Source: an uncultured Prevotellaceae bacterium (GTDB lineage Bacteria; Bacteroidota; Bacteroidia; Bacteroidales; Bacteroidaceae). From it: a DNA stretch of 16,261 nt. Each line of letters begins with the position of its first letter. Within the stretch, counting starts at the first letter, position 1. A program made the position numbers and the translations under genes. This document shows positions 6,440-13,156 of this stretch, piece by piece. The stretch covers positions 1-16,261 of the forward strand of contig CAMOSA010000036.1 in the NCBI GenBank assembly GCA_946624335.1, read 5' to 3'. The notes beneath the pieces are model-generated. The model ran no database searches and had not been told where the DNA came from. It saw only the letters and a list, made by a program, of their open reading frames with translations.

Positions 6440-8110
6440 TCATTCAACGGGTAGGGCTGCATTGTTGCTGTCTTCGTTGATGGCAGCTATGTCATCGATG
6501 TCGGTGAGTTGTGGCAGAGGGTTGCGGTCGGACGTCTTGGCACCGAGGCGCTGGAGCTTGGCGCAGGTCTGAAGAATGCTCTGTCCGGAGGGTTGCAGCT
6601 TGCGCTCGCCGTCGTCGTAGGCTTGCTGGGCCTTGACGAGAGCGGTGCCGATAGCTTGGTATTTTTTCATGAACTGTCCTACGCGGTCCATCATCTCTGC
6701 GGCGAGACGATAGACTTGTTCGTGATTCTCGGCTTGCCGGATCTGTGTCCATGTGAGGCTGATGATGCGCAGCGCGGCGAAGAGGGTCTGCTCGTCGGCG
6801 ATATAAACGCCGCGTTCCATGGCGCGCCGCCACAGGTCGGGCTGCGCGTTGAGCGCTGTCCAGAGGGCACCGCTGTTGGGAACGAACATGATGACGTAGT
6901 CCATCCGCACCTTAGGTGGCTGTACGTAGGCGCTGTAGTCCTTTGTGGCGAGACGGTTGACCTGCTCTTGAAGGCTGTTGACATGAGCGCGCAGATAGCG
7001 TTGGCGGTCGGCATCGGCAGTGGCGTTGACGTAGTCCATGTAGGCGGCCAGCGAGACCTTGGAGTCGACGATGACGTCGCGTCGCTGGTCGAGATGGAGG
7101 ATGACGTCGGGCCGCAGGCGCGAGCCGTCGTCACTCAGGACGGCGTTGCCGGCGGTGTCGCGGATGGTGGGTTGCACGTCATAGTGGATGCCACGAGTGA
7201 GGCCTTGACTCTGAAGCAGTTCGTCGAGGACGGTTTCGCCCCAGGTACCCTGTACGGTATTGCTGTGGCGGAAGACGCGTGTGAGCTCGTCGGTGCTGCG
7301 ACGTGCCTCGTCGCTCTTGTCCATCATCTGCCGGATGATTGCCTTGATGGCTCCGCTGTCTTCGCTTTGGCGCGTCTGTGTCTGTGCCATTTCCTGCTTC
7401 ATCTTCTCTATGGTCTCGCGCAACGGCGTGACGAGGCTGTCGATACGCTGCCCTGAGGTCTCGGTGAACTCGCGTTGCCGCTGTCGCAACATCTCGCCTG
7501 TGGCGTCCTTGAGTAGAGCCGTCGCTTTCTCCATCGTCTCATCGAAACGTGCTTTCAAGGCTGCAACGGCTTCGTTGTGGCGCTGTTCCTGTGCGGCCAT
7601 GGCTTCCTGCGTGGCTTGCTGCTTGGCGTTGATAGCCTGACTGGCAGCCTGTTCGCTGGCTTCGAGTGCTTCGCGGCTGTGTTGTTGTTCTGCTTCTATA
7701 GCTTCTCGGCAGCGCTTTTGTTCGGCTTCGAGTGCTTCACGGCTGCGTTGCTGTTCGGCTTGGAGTGCTTCACGACTGTGCTGTTGCTCGGCTTGGAGCT
7801 GTGAGGCGAGCACTTCCACACGCACGTTGAGCTGATGGCTGTCGTCCTTGAGCTGCCGCAGTGCTTCTTCGCGTTGGTTGAGGTCGTGCCGGAATTGGTC
7901 AGCCTCGGCGGTGCGCTCGTCAAGGATGGCGCTGAGCACGTTCTGCTTGCCTCGCATGGTGAGCCATACGATGATGGCGCTCACGAGAGCAGCCAGGAGG
8001 GCTGCGATGATGATAGGGAGTACATTCGATGCACCGACGTGAGCTATCGGCTGTGCGTAAGTGGCTGTAGCGAGGATGGCTAACGAGGTGCTTGCTATTG
8101 TTCTTTTCAT
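6440..8110 (-). CDS. rmuC: DNA recombination protein RmuC
   Basis: 556 aa, slightly longer than typical RmuC. RmuC proteins carry a PD-(D/E)xK-like nuclease fold and limit inversions at short inverted repeats in E. coli. The N-terminus looks like a signal peptide (TATYA|Q near 19), followed by a second hydrophobic helix at about 30-50, then a long coiled coil (about 60-280). The core shows GTWGE at 288-292, RPDVIL at 333-338 and VDSKVSL at 348-354, which supply the family's predicted Asp and Asp-x-Lys catalytic residues. The C-terminal half (MDYVIMFVPN, ADEQTLFAAL, QAENHEQVY) is also typical. Residues 107-183 are seven 11-residue repeats. The two N-terminal hydrophobic segments are unusual. 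It is transcribed alone from the -7 box at 8145-8152 and faces the 22-bp repeat array. Confidence 0.93.
   Translation of the reverse strand: MKRTIASTSLAILATATYAQPIAHVGASNVLPIIIAALLAALVSAIIVWLTMRGKQNVLSAILDERTAEADQFRHDLNQREEALRQLKDDSHQLNVRVEVLASQLQAEQQHSREALQAEQQRSREALEAEQKRCREAIEAEQQHSREALEASEQAASQAINAKQQATQEAMAAQEQRHNEAVAALKARFDETMEKATALLKDATGEMLRQRQREFTETSGQRIDSLVTPLRETIEKMKQEMAQTQTRQSEDSGAIKAIIRQMMDKSDEARRSTDELTRVFRHSNTVQGTWGETVLDELLQSQGLTRGIHYDVQPTIRDTAGNAVLSDDGSRLRPDVILHLDQRRDVIVDSKVSLAAYMDYVNATADADRQRYLRAHVNSLQEQVNRLATKDYSAYVQPPKVRMDYVIMFVPNSGALWTALNAQPDLWRRAMERGVYIADEQTLFAALRIISLTWTQIRQAENHEQVYRLAAEMMDRVGQFMKKYQAIGTALVKAQQAYDDGERKLQPSGQSILQTCAKLQRLGAKTSDRNPLPQLTDIDDIAAINEDSNNAALPVE
7562..7792 (-). 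repeat. Seven 33-bp coding repeats in rmuC (11-residue units)
   Basis: Residues 107-183 of RmuC are seven consecutive 11-residue units: AEQQHSREALQ, AEQQRSREALE, AEQKRCREAIE, AEQQHSREALE, ASEQAASQAIN, AKQQATQEAMA and AQEQRHNEAVA. The first four are near-identical also at DNA level, which points to recent in-frame duplication. An 11-residue period is a hendecad and predicts a coiled coil with little or slight right-handed twist. Confidence 0.88.
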
Positions 8111-8144
8111 ATCACGGGAGCGTTAGATAACTGTTTTTCGACGG

Positions 8145-8152
8145 CAAAGATA
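8145..8152 (-). promoter_or_regulatory. -7 promoter box for rmuC
   Basis: Reads TATCTTTG on the minus strand, 34 bp before the rmuC ATG at 8110. The -33 element is not clear; the region about 20 bp upstream is AT-rich. Confidence 0.6.
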
Positions 8153-8216
8153 TGTATTTTATTTCATAAAGTGGCATTTTCATGCGTTTTCTGTTTCTCC
8201 CAACCTCAAATAAAGT

Positions 8217-8250
8217 GACGAGGGCACTTCGGTCGCGAAGTGTCCTCGTC
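8217..8250 (-). terminator. 15-bp-stem hairpin ending the small-peptide transcript
   Basis: Arms 8217-8231 and 8236-8250 pair over 15 positions with a 4-nt loop. One position is a G.U wobble when read as plus-strand RNA, and A.C when read on the minus strand. It lies 44 bp past the stop of the 30-codon ORF. On the minus strand it is followed by ACTTTATTTG, a weak T-rich tail. It also separates this unit from the rmuC promoter. Rho-independent termination of the small transcript is the simplest reading. Confidence 0.65.
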
Positions 8251-8294
8251 TTATCAGGGGGTTAATAATGTTTGCTTAGAATAATCTCGACAAC

Positions 8295-8387
8295 TCAGTC
8301 GAGTCTGCCAGTAAATACGGATGCGTTACTGACGATTGCTGCAATTGCTACAATTGCGAAAGCAATGGTTGTTGTTACTGTAGTCAT
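8295..8387 (-). CDS. Possible 30-aa hydrophobic small protein
   Basis: An ATG-to-TGA reading frame of 30 codons begins MTTVTTTIAFAIVAIAAIVS and ends FTGRLD. About 18 central residues (IAFAIVAIAAI and onward) form a plausible single membrane helix with a short polar tail. I do not recognise the family; it does not match the Bacteroidales 'smalltalk' peptide pattern as I remember it. Support for a real gene comes from context: its own -7 box (8586-8593), an A-rich stretch (AAAGGTAAAAGGATT) directly before the ATG as is common in this phylum, and a strong hairpin after the stop. It sits between rmuC and the SGNH hydrolase, both with separate signals. It could be a membrane micropeptide, a type I toxin-like peptide, or a chance ORF within a non-coding RNA. 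Confidence 0.5.
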   Translation of the reverse strand: MTTVTTTIAFAIVAIAAIVSNASVFTGRLD

Positions 8388-8452
8388 AATCCTTTTACCT
8401 TTAAATGTTTTACTTCTTGTTATCCTTTTATATAGGTTTAATGGTTAATGTT

Positions 8453-8510
8453 TTGACGCGTCAACTTGTTACTCGTTAATTATTCTACTTGTCAACTTGT
8501 CAATCTGTCA
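8453..8510 (-). repeat. Palindrome and 8-bp repeats in the leader of the small-peptide transcript
   Basis: TTGACGCGTCAA at 8453-8464 is a perfect 12-bp palindrome. It is followed on the plus strand by 8-bp near-repeats: ACTTGTTA (8464-8471), ACTTGTCA (8487-8494), ACTTGTCA (8495-8502) and ATCTGTCA (8503-8510). On the minus strand these read as spaced TTGACA(A/G) boxes. They lie in the leader of about 190 nt between the -7 box and the small ORF. They could be operator half-sites or RNA structure; function is unknown. Confidence 0.6.
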
Positions 8511-8585
8511 ATGTGTTTTTTGTGCTGGCCTCGCTTGGCCTCTCTTTAGAACTCGTTATCCTGTGTTCTTTCTGTTTTGACGTTG

Positions 8586-8593
8586 CAAAGGTA
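8586..8593 (-). promoter_or_regulatory. -7 promoter box for the small-peptide unit
   Basis: Reads TACCTTTG on the minus strand, followed by CA, a very common form in Prevotella. Transcription would start near 8580 and run through a leader of about 190 nt to the 30-codon ORF. The box lies inside a 64-codon minus frame (8546-8740), which argues against that frame being a gene. Confidence 0.65.
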
Positions 8594-8695
8594 CGGACTT
8601 TCGCCGATGTATGCATCATTTTTATGCCGGATAGCATGTTTTAGGCCGCTTTTATTGATGATAATCAAAAATAATATGTTGGAGAGCATAAAAAT

Positions 8696-8718
8696 GCTGC
8701 GCCGCAGATGGGCGCAGC
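8696..8718 (-). terminator. Rho-independent terminator of the SGNH hydrolase gene
   Basis: A perfect 8-bp GC-rich stem, GCTGCGCC/GGCGCAGC (8696-8703 with 8711-8718), has a 7-nt loop. On the minus strand it is followed at once by ATTTTTATG. It begins about 40 bp after the SGNH stop codon at 8760. The stem, loop and T-tract fit a canonical terminator. Confidence 0.85.
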
Positions 8719-8759
8719 TGTTCGCTGAGGCATATAGCACATGGTATTGAGCGGGAGGG

Positions 8760-9644
8760 TTATGGAGCTGTCGAGACAGGTTGGGACAGCTGTGCAGGTG
8801 AGCTTGGCAGCGGTTGAGTGACCTTTATGCCGTCGGCCTCGATGAGGCTAAGGAGGCTGCGCGCCCAGATTTCTGCCAGGCGGGTGGCTCCTTCCTGATT
8901 AGGATGAAGGTAGAAAGCACCCGCATGACCGTTCTCGCGGGTAAAGAGGTCTAAGTTGTCCTCGAAGTACTCCCACACGCCGCGGTTGCCGGCAAAGACC
9001 TGCTCGTAGGCTTCGGCGATGGCGTCGAGAACGGGGTAATAGCTGTGGAGACGGTCGAGCCCTTCCTGCAGATACATGGCACTGTTGTAGGTGCTCGGGC
9101 TGTACCAGATGGGATAGTTGAGCAGGATCTTGCAACCGGGAATGCTCGCGATGAGTGTATCGACGATGGTACGAATATTGGCTCCGTAGGTCGTGGGCGA
9201 GACGGGAGCACCTTCGGTGGTAGTGCATGCGCTGTCGTTGGTGCCGAGCATCATGGCGATGTAGACCGGTCCGCCGTTATTCTTCTGGAAAGCCTTGGCG
9301 GCAGCGATCACGCGCTTGAAGTCATTGCGGCCTGGCAGAAAGCCGAAGGTGGTGATACCTGAGTGACCACCGTTGTATACGTTGGTGGTGATGGCCGTAG
9401 CCTGCTCGACGAGTTTGCCACAGACGATGGGCGGTGCCTGCGCAGAGGCGTTCGAGAGGGTGGCGCCGGCAGTGATGCTGTTGCCGATGAAGAGGAGGTT
9501 GATGGGGCCCTTCTGGTTGACGTGCTCTGGTTTGCCCTTGAGACTGGACTGGATATCTTGTGGGGCGATGGACTGAGCTTGCATAGGTAGCGAAAAGCTA
9601 AACAGCGTCAGCAGTAAACCAAGCAAAGTAAGTTTCTTTTTCAT
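8760..9644 (-). CDS. Exported SGNH/GDSL-type hydrolase, probable carbohydrate esterase
   Basis: 294 aa from the ATG at 9644. A signal peptide starts MKKKLTLLGLLLTLF and is likely cleaved near MQA|Q (23/24). SGNH landmarks are block I FIGNSIT (nucleophile S56), block II YNGGHSG (90-96), block III LGTNDS (133-138) and block V HPNQEG (H247). The Asp normally three residues before the block V His is a Phe here (FYLHP, F244), so the usual DxxH motif is incomplete. The C-terminus has a Pro/Ser-rich tail of about 25 residues. The frame remains open to a TTG at 9683, but the ATG directly preceding the signal peptide is preferred. Relatives often deacetylate plant polysaccharides; the substrate here is unknown. 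It appears monocistronic, with its own terminator downstream. Confidence 0.85.
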   Translation of the reverse strand: MKKKLTLLGLLLTLFSFSLPMQAQSIAPQDIQSSLKGKPEHVNQKGPINLLFIGNSITAGATLSNASAQAPPIVCGKLVEQATAITTNVYNGGHSGITTFGFLPGRNDFKRVIAAAKAFQKNNGGPVYIAMMLGTNDSACTTTEGAPVSPTTYGANIRTIVDTLIASIPGCKILLNYPIWYSPSTYNSAMYLQEGLDRLHSYYPVLDAIAEAYEQVFAGNRGVWEYFEDNLDLFTRENGHAGAFYLHPNQEGATRLAEIWARSLLSLIEADGIKVTQPLPSSPAQLSQPVSTAP

Positions 9645-9673
9645 GAGTGAGTGATAGTTCTTAAAGGCGGGTT

Positions 9674-9685
9674 CCTTGATCAAGG
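9674..9685. repeat. 12-bp perfect palindrome upstream of the SGNH gene
   Basis: CCTTGATCAAGG is self-complementary and lies 30 bp before the SGNH ATG at 9644, where a regulator could bind. A degenerate -7-like TACCTTGA overlaps it on the minus strand. No canonical TAnnTTTG box was found for this gene. Confidence 0.4.
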
Positions 9686-9738
9686 TAAGAATATCAGCTT
9701 CGGGTGGATCCCCTTTTCGTAGAGGCGGGTGGCTAATA

Positions 9739-9772
9739 ACGCCTATGCAAGTTGTCGTTCTTGCATAGGCGT
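9739..9772. terminator. 13-bp perfect inverted repeat with plus-strand T-tract
   Basis: ACGCCTATGCAAG (9739-9751) pairs perfectly with CTTGCATAGGCGT (9760-9772) across an 8-nt loop. On the plus strand it is followed by ATTTTTGTTT, a textbook terminator shape, but no plus-strand gene lies upstream within 3 kb. On the minus strand it lies about 65 bp after the gpx stop, with only a weak TATT tail. It probably ends the slyD-aroC-cstA-gpx transcript and may act in both directions. Confidence 0.75.
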
Positions 9773-9836
9773 ATTTTTGTTTAAGCTCTGCTGTGTGGCG
9801 CGTCAGGCCAGAGGCTGTTCGCAGTAGCCTTGCGTC

Positions 9837-10499
9837 TTACAGCAGTTTCTCAGCCTCTGCCTCGACGTCGGCCATATCATGTGTCGGCTCAAAGCGTGCA
9901 ACGACGCGGCCCTCGCGGTCGATGAGGAACTTAGTGAAATTCCATTTGATATCAGCTTTCTTGGCGAAGTCGGGGTCGGCCTTGGCCAGCATGTCGTTGA
10001 GGAGGGGAGTCAGTTGGTGGCCCTCGTCGAAGCCTTCAAATCCTTTCTGCTCCTTGAGCCAAGTGAAGAGGGGCATCTCGTCGGCACCATTGACGTCAGC
10101 CTTGGCGAACTGCGGGAATTTTGTGCCGTAGTTGAGCTGGCAGAATTGCGTGATCTCCTCGTCGGTGCCGGGCGCCTGCTGGCCGAATTGGTTGCAGGGG
10201 AAGTCGAGGATCTCGAAGCCGCGCTCATGCAGACGTTCATACATGGCTTCCAGCGCTTCGTACTGGGGGGTGAAGCCGCAGCGGCTGGCGGTGTTGACGA
10301 CGAGCAGCACTTTTCCTTTGAATGTGCTGAGGCTGACGTCGTTCTGTTTCTTGTCCTTGACAGTGAAATCGTAGATTGTCTTCATTGTTGCGTTGTTTGG
10401 GGTTATGGAATCAGTGACTTGTTCGTTGGAACTGGTCTTGGCGCCGCAGGCGCTGATGGCGATGGCGGCAGCTGCGATAAGGGGGAGTAGGTGTCTCAT
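9837..10499 (-). CDS. Lipoprotein glutathione peroxidase family protein (2-Cys type)
   Basis: 220 aa. It reduces hydroperoxides; bacterial enzymes of this type usually draw electrons from thioredoxin rather than glutathione. The N-terminus MRHLLPLIAAAAIAISACG is a lipoprotein signal with lipobox ISAC (C18), placing the protein in the membrane, probably facing the periplasm. The tetrad is visible: C74 in TASRCGFT, Q104 in FPCNQFG, and W186-N187 in WNFTKF. C120 in TQFCQLN is placed as the resolving Cys of 2-Cys members. An internal Met (39) begins the part matching ordinary cytosolic enzymes, so a second, soluble product is possible. The ATG overlaps the cstA stop by 4 nt (ATGA), implying translational coupling. 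The frame is open further upstream, but only inside cstA. Confidence 0.92.
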   Translation of the reverse strand: MRHLLPLIAAAAIAISACGAKTSSNEQVTDSITPNNATMKTIYDFTVKDKKQNDVSLSTFKGKVLLVVNTASRCGFTPQYEALEAMYERLHERGFEILDFPCNQFGQQAPGTDEEITQFCQLNYGTKFPQFAKADVNGADEMPLFTWLKEQKGFEGFDEGHQLTPLLNDMLAKADPDFAKKADIKWNFTKFLIDREGRVVARFEPTHDMADVEAEAEKLL

Positions 10500-11983
10500 T
10501 GTGTTTGATGGGTTGAGGGTGAATGAAATGCGGTCTTGCAGAACCAAGCGGCGAGGTCTGCGGCCACGGCGATGCCAGCGAAGAGGCTGGGCAGGTAGGG
10601 TAGCTGGAAGCCTTCGGGCGCCGTGAGGATATAACTGGTAACGACGACCGTCATGAAGACAGCCGGCAGGAAGGCGATCCAATAGTTGCGTCGGCGGCGC
10701 AGCAGCCATACGGCTGCAGTCCATAGGAAGCAGGTGGCGAGTGTCTGGTTGGTCCAGGCGAAGTAGCGCCACAGCACGTCGAAGTCGACGAAGACGAGTG
10801 CGGCGGAGATGGCGAAGATGGGCAGCGCCAGCGCGAGGCGGTTGAAGATTTTCTTCTGCCCCAGGTGCATGAAGTCAGCCACGATGAGACGCGCTGAGCG
10901 ATAGGCGGTGTCGCCCGACGTGATGGGGGCTGCGATGACGCCGAGCACAGCCAGGATGGCACCGATACGGCCCATCCATGTCGAACAGATCATGTTGACC
11001 AACAGGGCAGGATTGCTGGAGCTCTGGCCGTCGTTGGTCAGGATCGACCATAGGGCGGGGTAGGCGTTGTCGGGTGAAGTGGCGTCCGTGGCAGCAGCGA
11101 ACTTGATGGCCGCAGCCGCCCAGATGAGTGCTACGATGCCTTCGGTGATCATGGCGCCATAGAAAACGATGCGTCCGCGCCGTTCGTTCTCGAGGCAGCG
11201 CGACATCAGGGGTGACTGTGTGCCATGGAAACCGCTGATGGCGCCGCAGGCGATGGTGATGCAGAGGAACGGGAAGATCGGGAGGCCCTTGGGGTGATGG
11301 CTGACAAAGGGTGCGTCGGTGATCTCAGGAAGCCAGCCGGTCTGAGTGAAGATGCCGAAGCCCACGCCGATGGCCATGATGAGCAGGGCGGCACCGAAGA
11401 GGGGGTAGAGTCGTCCGATAAGCGTGTCGATGGGCAAGAGCGTAGCCAGCACGCAATAGAGGAAAACAAAGCCGATCCACAGCCACTTCCACGCAGCAAG
11501 GTCAAGTCCCAGGACCCCGTCGGTCATTGTGGCCAGCAAGCCGGCCGAGGTGGTGACGAAGACCGTACCGACAAGCACTAGCAGCACGATGCTTAGCACG
11601 CGCATACCTTGACGGGCGGCGCTGCCCAGCTCGTTGCCCACCATCTCGGGCAGCGAGGCTCCGTCCTGCCGCAGGGAGATCATACCGCAGAGGTAGTCGT
11701 GGACAGCACCCATAAAGATACAGCCGAACACGATCCACAGGTAGGCGGAAGGACCGAATAGGATGCCCATGATGGCTCCGAAGATGGGGCCTGTGCCGGC
11801 GATATTGAGGAATTGGATGAGGTAGACACGCCAGGTCGGCATAGGGATATAGTCGACGCCGTCCTGCAGACGGTAGCTGGGCGTCTGACGTTCCGGCTCT
11901 GTGCCAAACACCTTTTCCACGAAAGCTCCATAGAGGAGATAGCCGAGCAGAAGGGCTATGAGGGAGATGATAAAAGTGACCAT
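10496..11983 (-). CDS. cstA: CstA-family carbon starvation / peptide transporter
   Basis: 495 aa, the short form; E. coli CstA is about 700 aa. A polytopic inner-membrane protein with many hydrophobic helices. Family motifs are NIAGTGPIFGAI at 60-71, FMGAVHDY at 90-97, GFHGTQSPLMSR at 251-262, APITSGDTAYRSARL at 352-366 and RYFAWTNQTLA at 406-416. E. coli homologues take up peptides or pyruvate; which substrate applies here cannot be told. The stop overlaps the gpx start by 4 nt. It lies 54 bp downstream of aroC on the same strand, with no recognisable promoter box between, so it is probably part of the same operon. Confidence 0.93.
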   Translation of the reverse strand: MVTFIISLIALLLGYLLYGAFVEKVFGTEPERQTPSYRLQDGVDYIPMPTWRVYLIQFLNIAGTGPIFGAIMGILFGPSAYLWIVFGCIFMGAVHDYLCGMISLRQDGASLPEMVGNELGSAARQGMRVLSIVLLVLVGTVFVTTSAGLLATMTDGVLGLDLAAWKWLWIGFVFLYCVLATLLPIDTLIGRLYPLFGAALLIMAIGVGFGIFTQTGWLPEITDAPFVSHHPKGLPIFPFLCITIACGAISGFHGTQSPLMSRCLENERRGRIVFYGAMITEGIVALIWAAAAIKFAAATDATSPDNAYPALWSILTNDGQSSSNPALLVNMICSTWMGRIGAILAVLGVIAAPITSGDTAYRSARLIVADFMHLGQKKIFNRLALALPIFAISAALVFVDFDVLWRYFAWTNQTLATCFLWTAAVWLLRRRRNYWIAFLPAVFMTVVVTSYILTAPEGFQLPYLPSLFAGIAVAADLAAWFCKTAFHSPSTHQTQ

Positions 11984-12037
11984 TCTTGTTCTTTAGGTTT
12001 TTGACCGCTATAGTAAGCGACCAAGATGTTTTACGGG

Positions 12038-13126
12038 TTAGATATGGGTTGCCTTATTGCTCAGGTAAGCGTCCAGGACCACCATCGCCGCCATGGCTTC
12101 TACGACGGGTACCGCCCGTGGCAGCACACAGGGGTCGTGGCGTCCGCGGGGATTGATGGTGACGGGATGGCCGTGGAGGTCAGTGGTCTGCTGTGGTTGC
12201 AGCAGTGTCGCCACGGGCTTGAAGGCAACGCGGAAAGTGATGGGCTGTCCGTTGCTGATGCCTCCTTGTATGCCACCAGAGTGGTTGGAGACGGTAGTGA
12301 TGGCCGATGGATCGCGCTGCGAGTCGTCGTGGACGAAGCGGTCGTTCTGCTCGCTGCCTTTCTGTGTCACGCCATCGAACCCTTCACCGTACTCGAAGCC
12401 TTTGACGGCATTGATCGAAAGCATGGCAGCCCCGAGCTGGGCGTGCAATTTGCCGAAGGCGGGCTCACCCAGGCCTGCAGGACAGCCGGTGACGACGCCG
12501 GCGATGATGCCGCCGATGGTGTCGCCTTCGCCCTTCACCTGAAGGATGAGGTCGGCCATGCGCCGGGCCACATCGGGGGCAGGGCAACGCACGTCGTTGT
12601 CCTCGATAAGGCTGAGGTCAAGCTTCGTCCAGTCGCGGTCGCAAGTGATGTCGCCGACTTGCTGCGTCCAGGCTTTCACGTCGATGCCCAGTTGGCGGAG
12701 ACAGAGCTTGGCAATGGCTCCGCCGACAACGCGGCTGATGGTCTCGCGTGCTGACGAGCGTCCGCCGCCACGGTGGTCACGGAGACCGTATTTCTTATAA
12801 TAGGTGTAGTCGGCGTGCGAAGGACGGAAGACATCGCGCAGATCGTCGTAGTCGTTGCTGTGCTGGTTCTCGTTGCGCACGATGAAACCAATGGGTGTGC
12901 CGGTCGTCACGCCTTCGAATACGCCCGAGAGTATCTCCACGCGGTCGCCTTCCTTACGTGCCGTGGTCAGTCGGCTCTGCCCGGGGCGGCGACGGTCGAG
13001 CTCGCTCTGTATGAAGCTGAGGTCGAGGGCTATGCCGGCGGGACAGCCGTCGATGACGCCGCCGATGGCAGCGCCGTGGCTTTCGCCGAATGTGGTCAGG
13101 CGGAATAGGTTGCCGAATGTATTCAT
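12038..13126 (-). CDS. aroC: Chorismate synthase
   Basis: 362 aa, normal length. Converts 5-enolpyruvylshikimate-3-phosphate to chorismate with reduced FMN, the last shikimate-pathway step, in the cytoplasm. Signatures are complete: GESHG at 14-18 followed by GGVIDGCPAG, DRRRPGQS, RNENQHS, the FMN/active-site segment HRGGGRSSARET, GFEYGEGF, and SGGIQGGISNG near the C-terminal third. It lies 30 bp after the FKBP gene and 54 bp before cstA on the same strand, consistent with an operon. No defects seen. Confidence 0.98.
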   Translation of the reverse strand: MNTFGNLFRLTTFGESHGAAIGGVIDGCPAGIALDLSFIQSELDRRRPGQSRLTTARKEGDRVEILSGVFEGVTTGTPIGFIVRNENQHSNDYDDLRDVFRPSHADYTYYKKYGLRDHRGGGRSSARETISRVVGGAIAKLCLRQLGIDVKAWTQQVGDITCDRDWTKLDLSLIEDNDVRCPAPDVARRMADLILQVKGEGDTIGGIIAGVVTGCPAGLGEPAFGKLHAQLGAAMLSINAVKGFEYGEGFDGVTQKGSEQNDRFVHDDSQRDPSAITTVSNHSGGIQGGISNGQPITFRVAFKPVATLLQPQQTTDLHGHPVTINPRGRHDPCVLPRAVPVVEAMAAMVVLDAYLSNKATHI

Positions 13127-13156
13127 GATCGTTCGACTTGTTTTTGTGTCAGCGTG

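Noticed and set aside
6509..7456. 315-codon plus-strand ORF opposite rmuC
   Set aside because: It is a shadow of the well-conserved rmuC reading frame in GC-rich DNA. The product has no recognisable motif.
8546..8740. 64-codon minus-strand ORF
   Set aside because: It contains the TACCTTTG promoter box and the SGNH terminator hairpin within its frame and has no family resemblance.
10500..10772. N-terminal extension of the peroxidase into cstA
   Set aside because: The extension is out-of-frame cstA sequence. The ATG at 10499 with its lipobox and 4-nt overlap is the better start.
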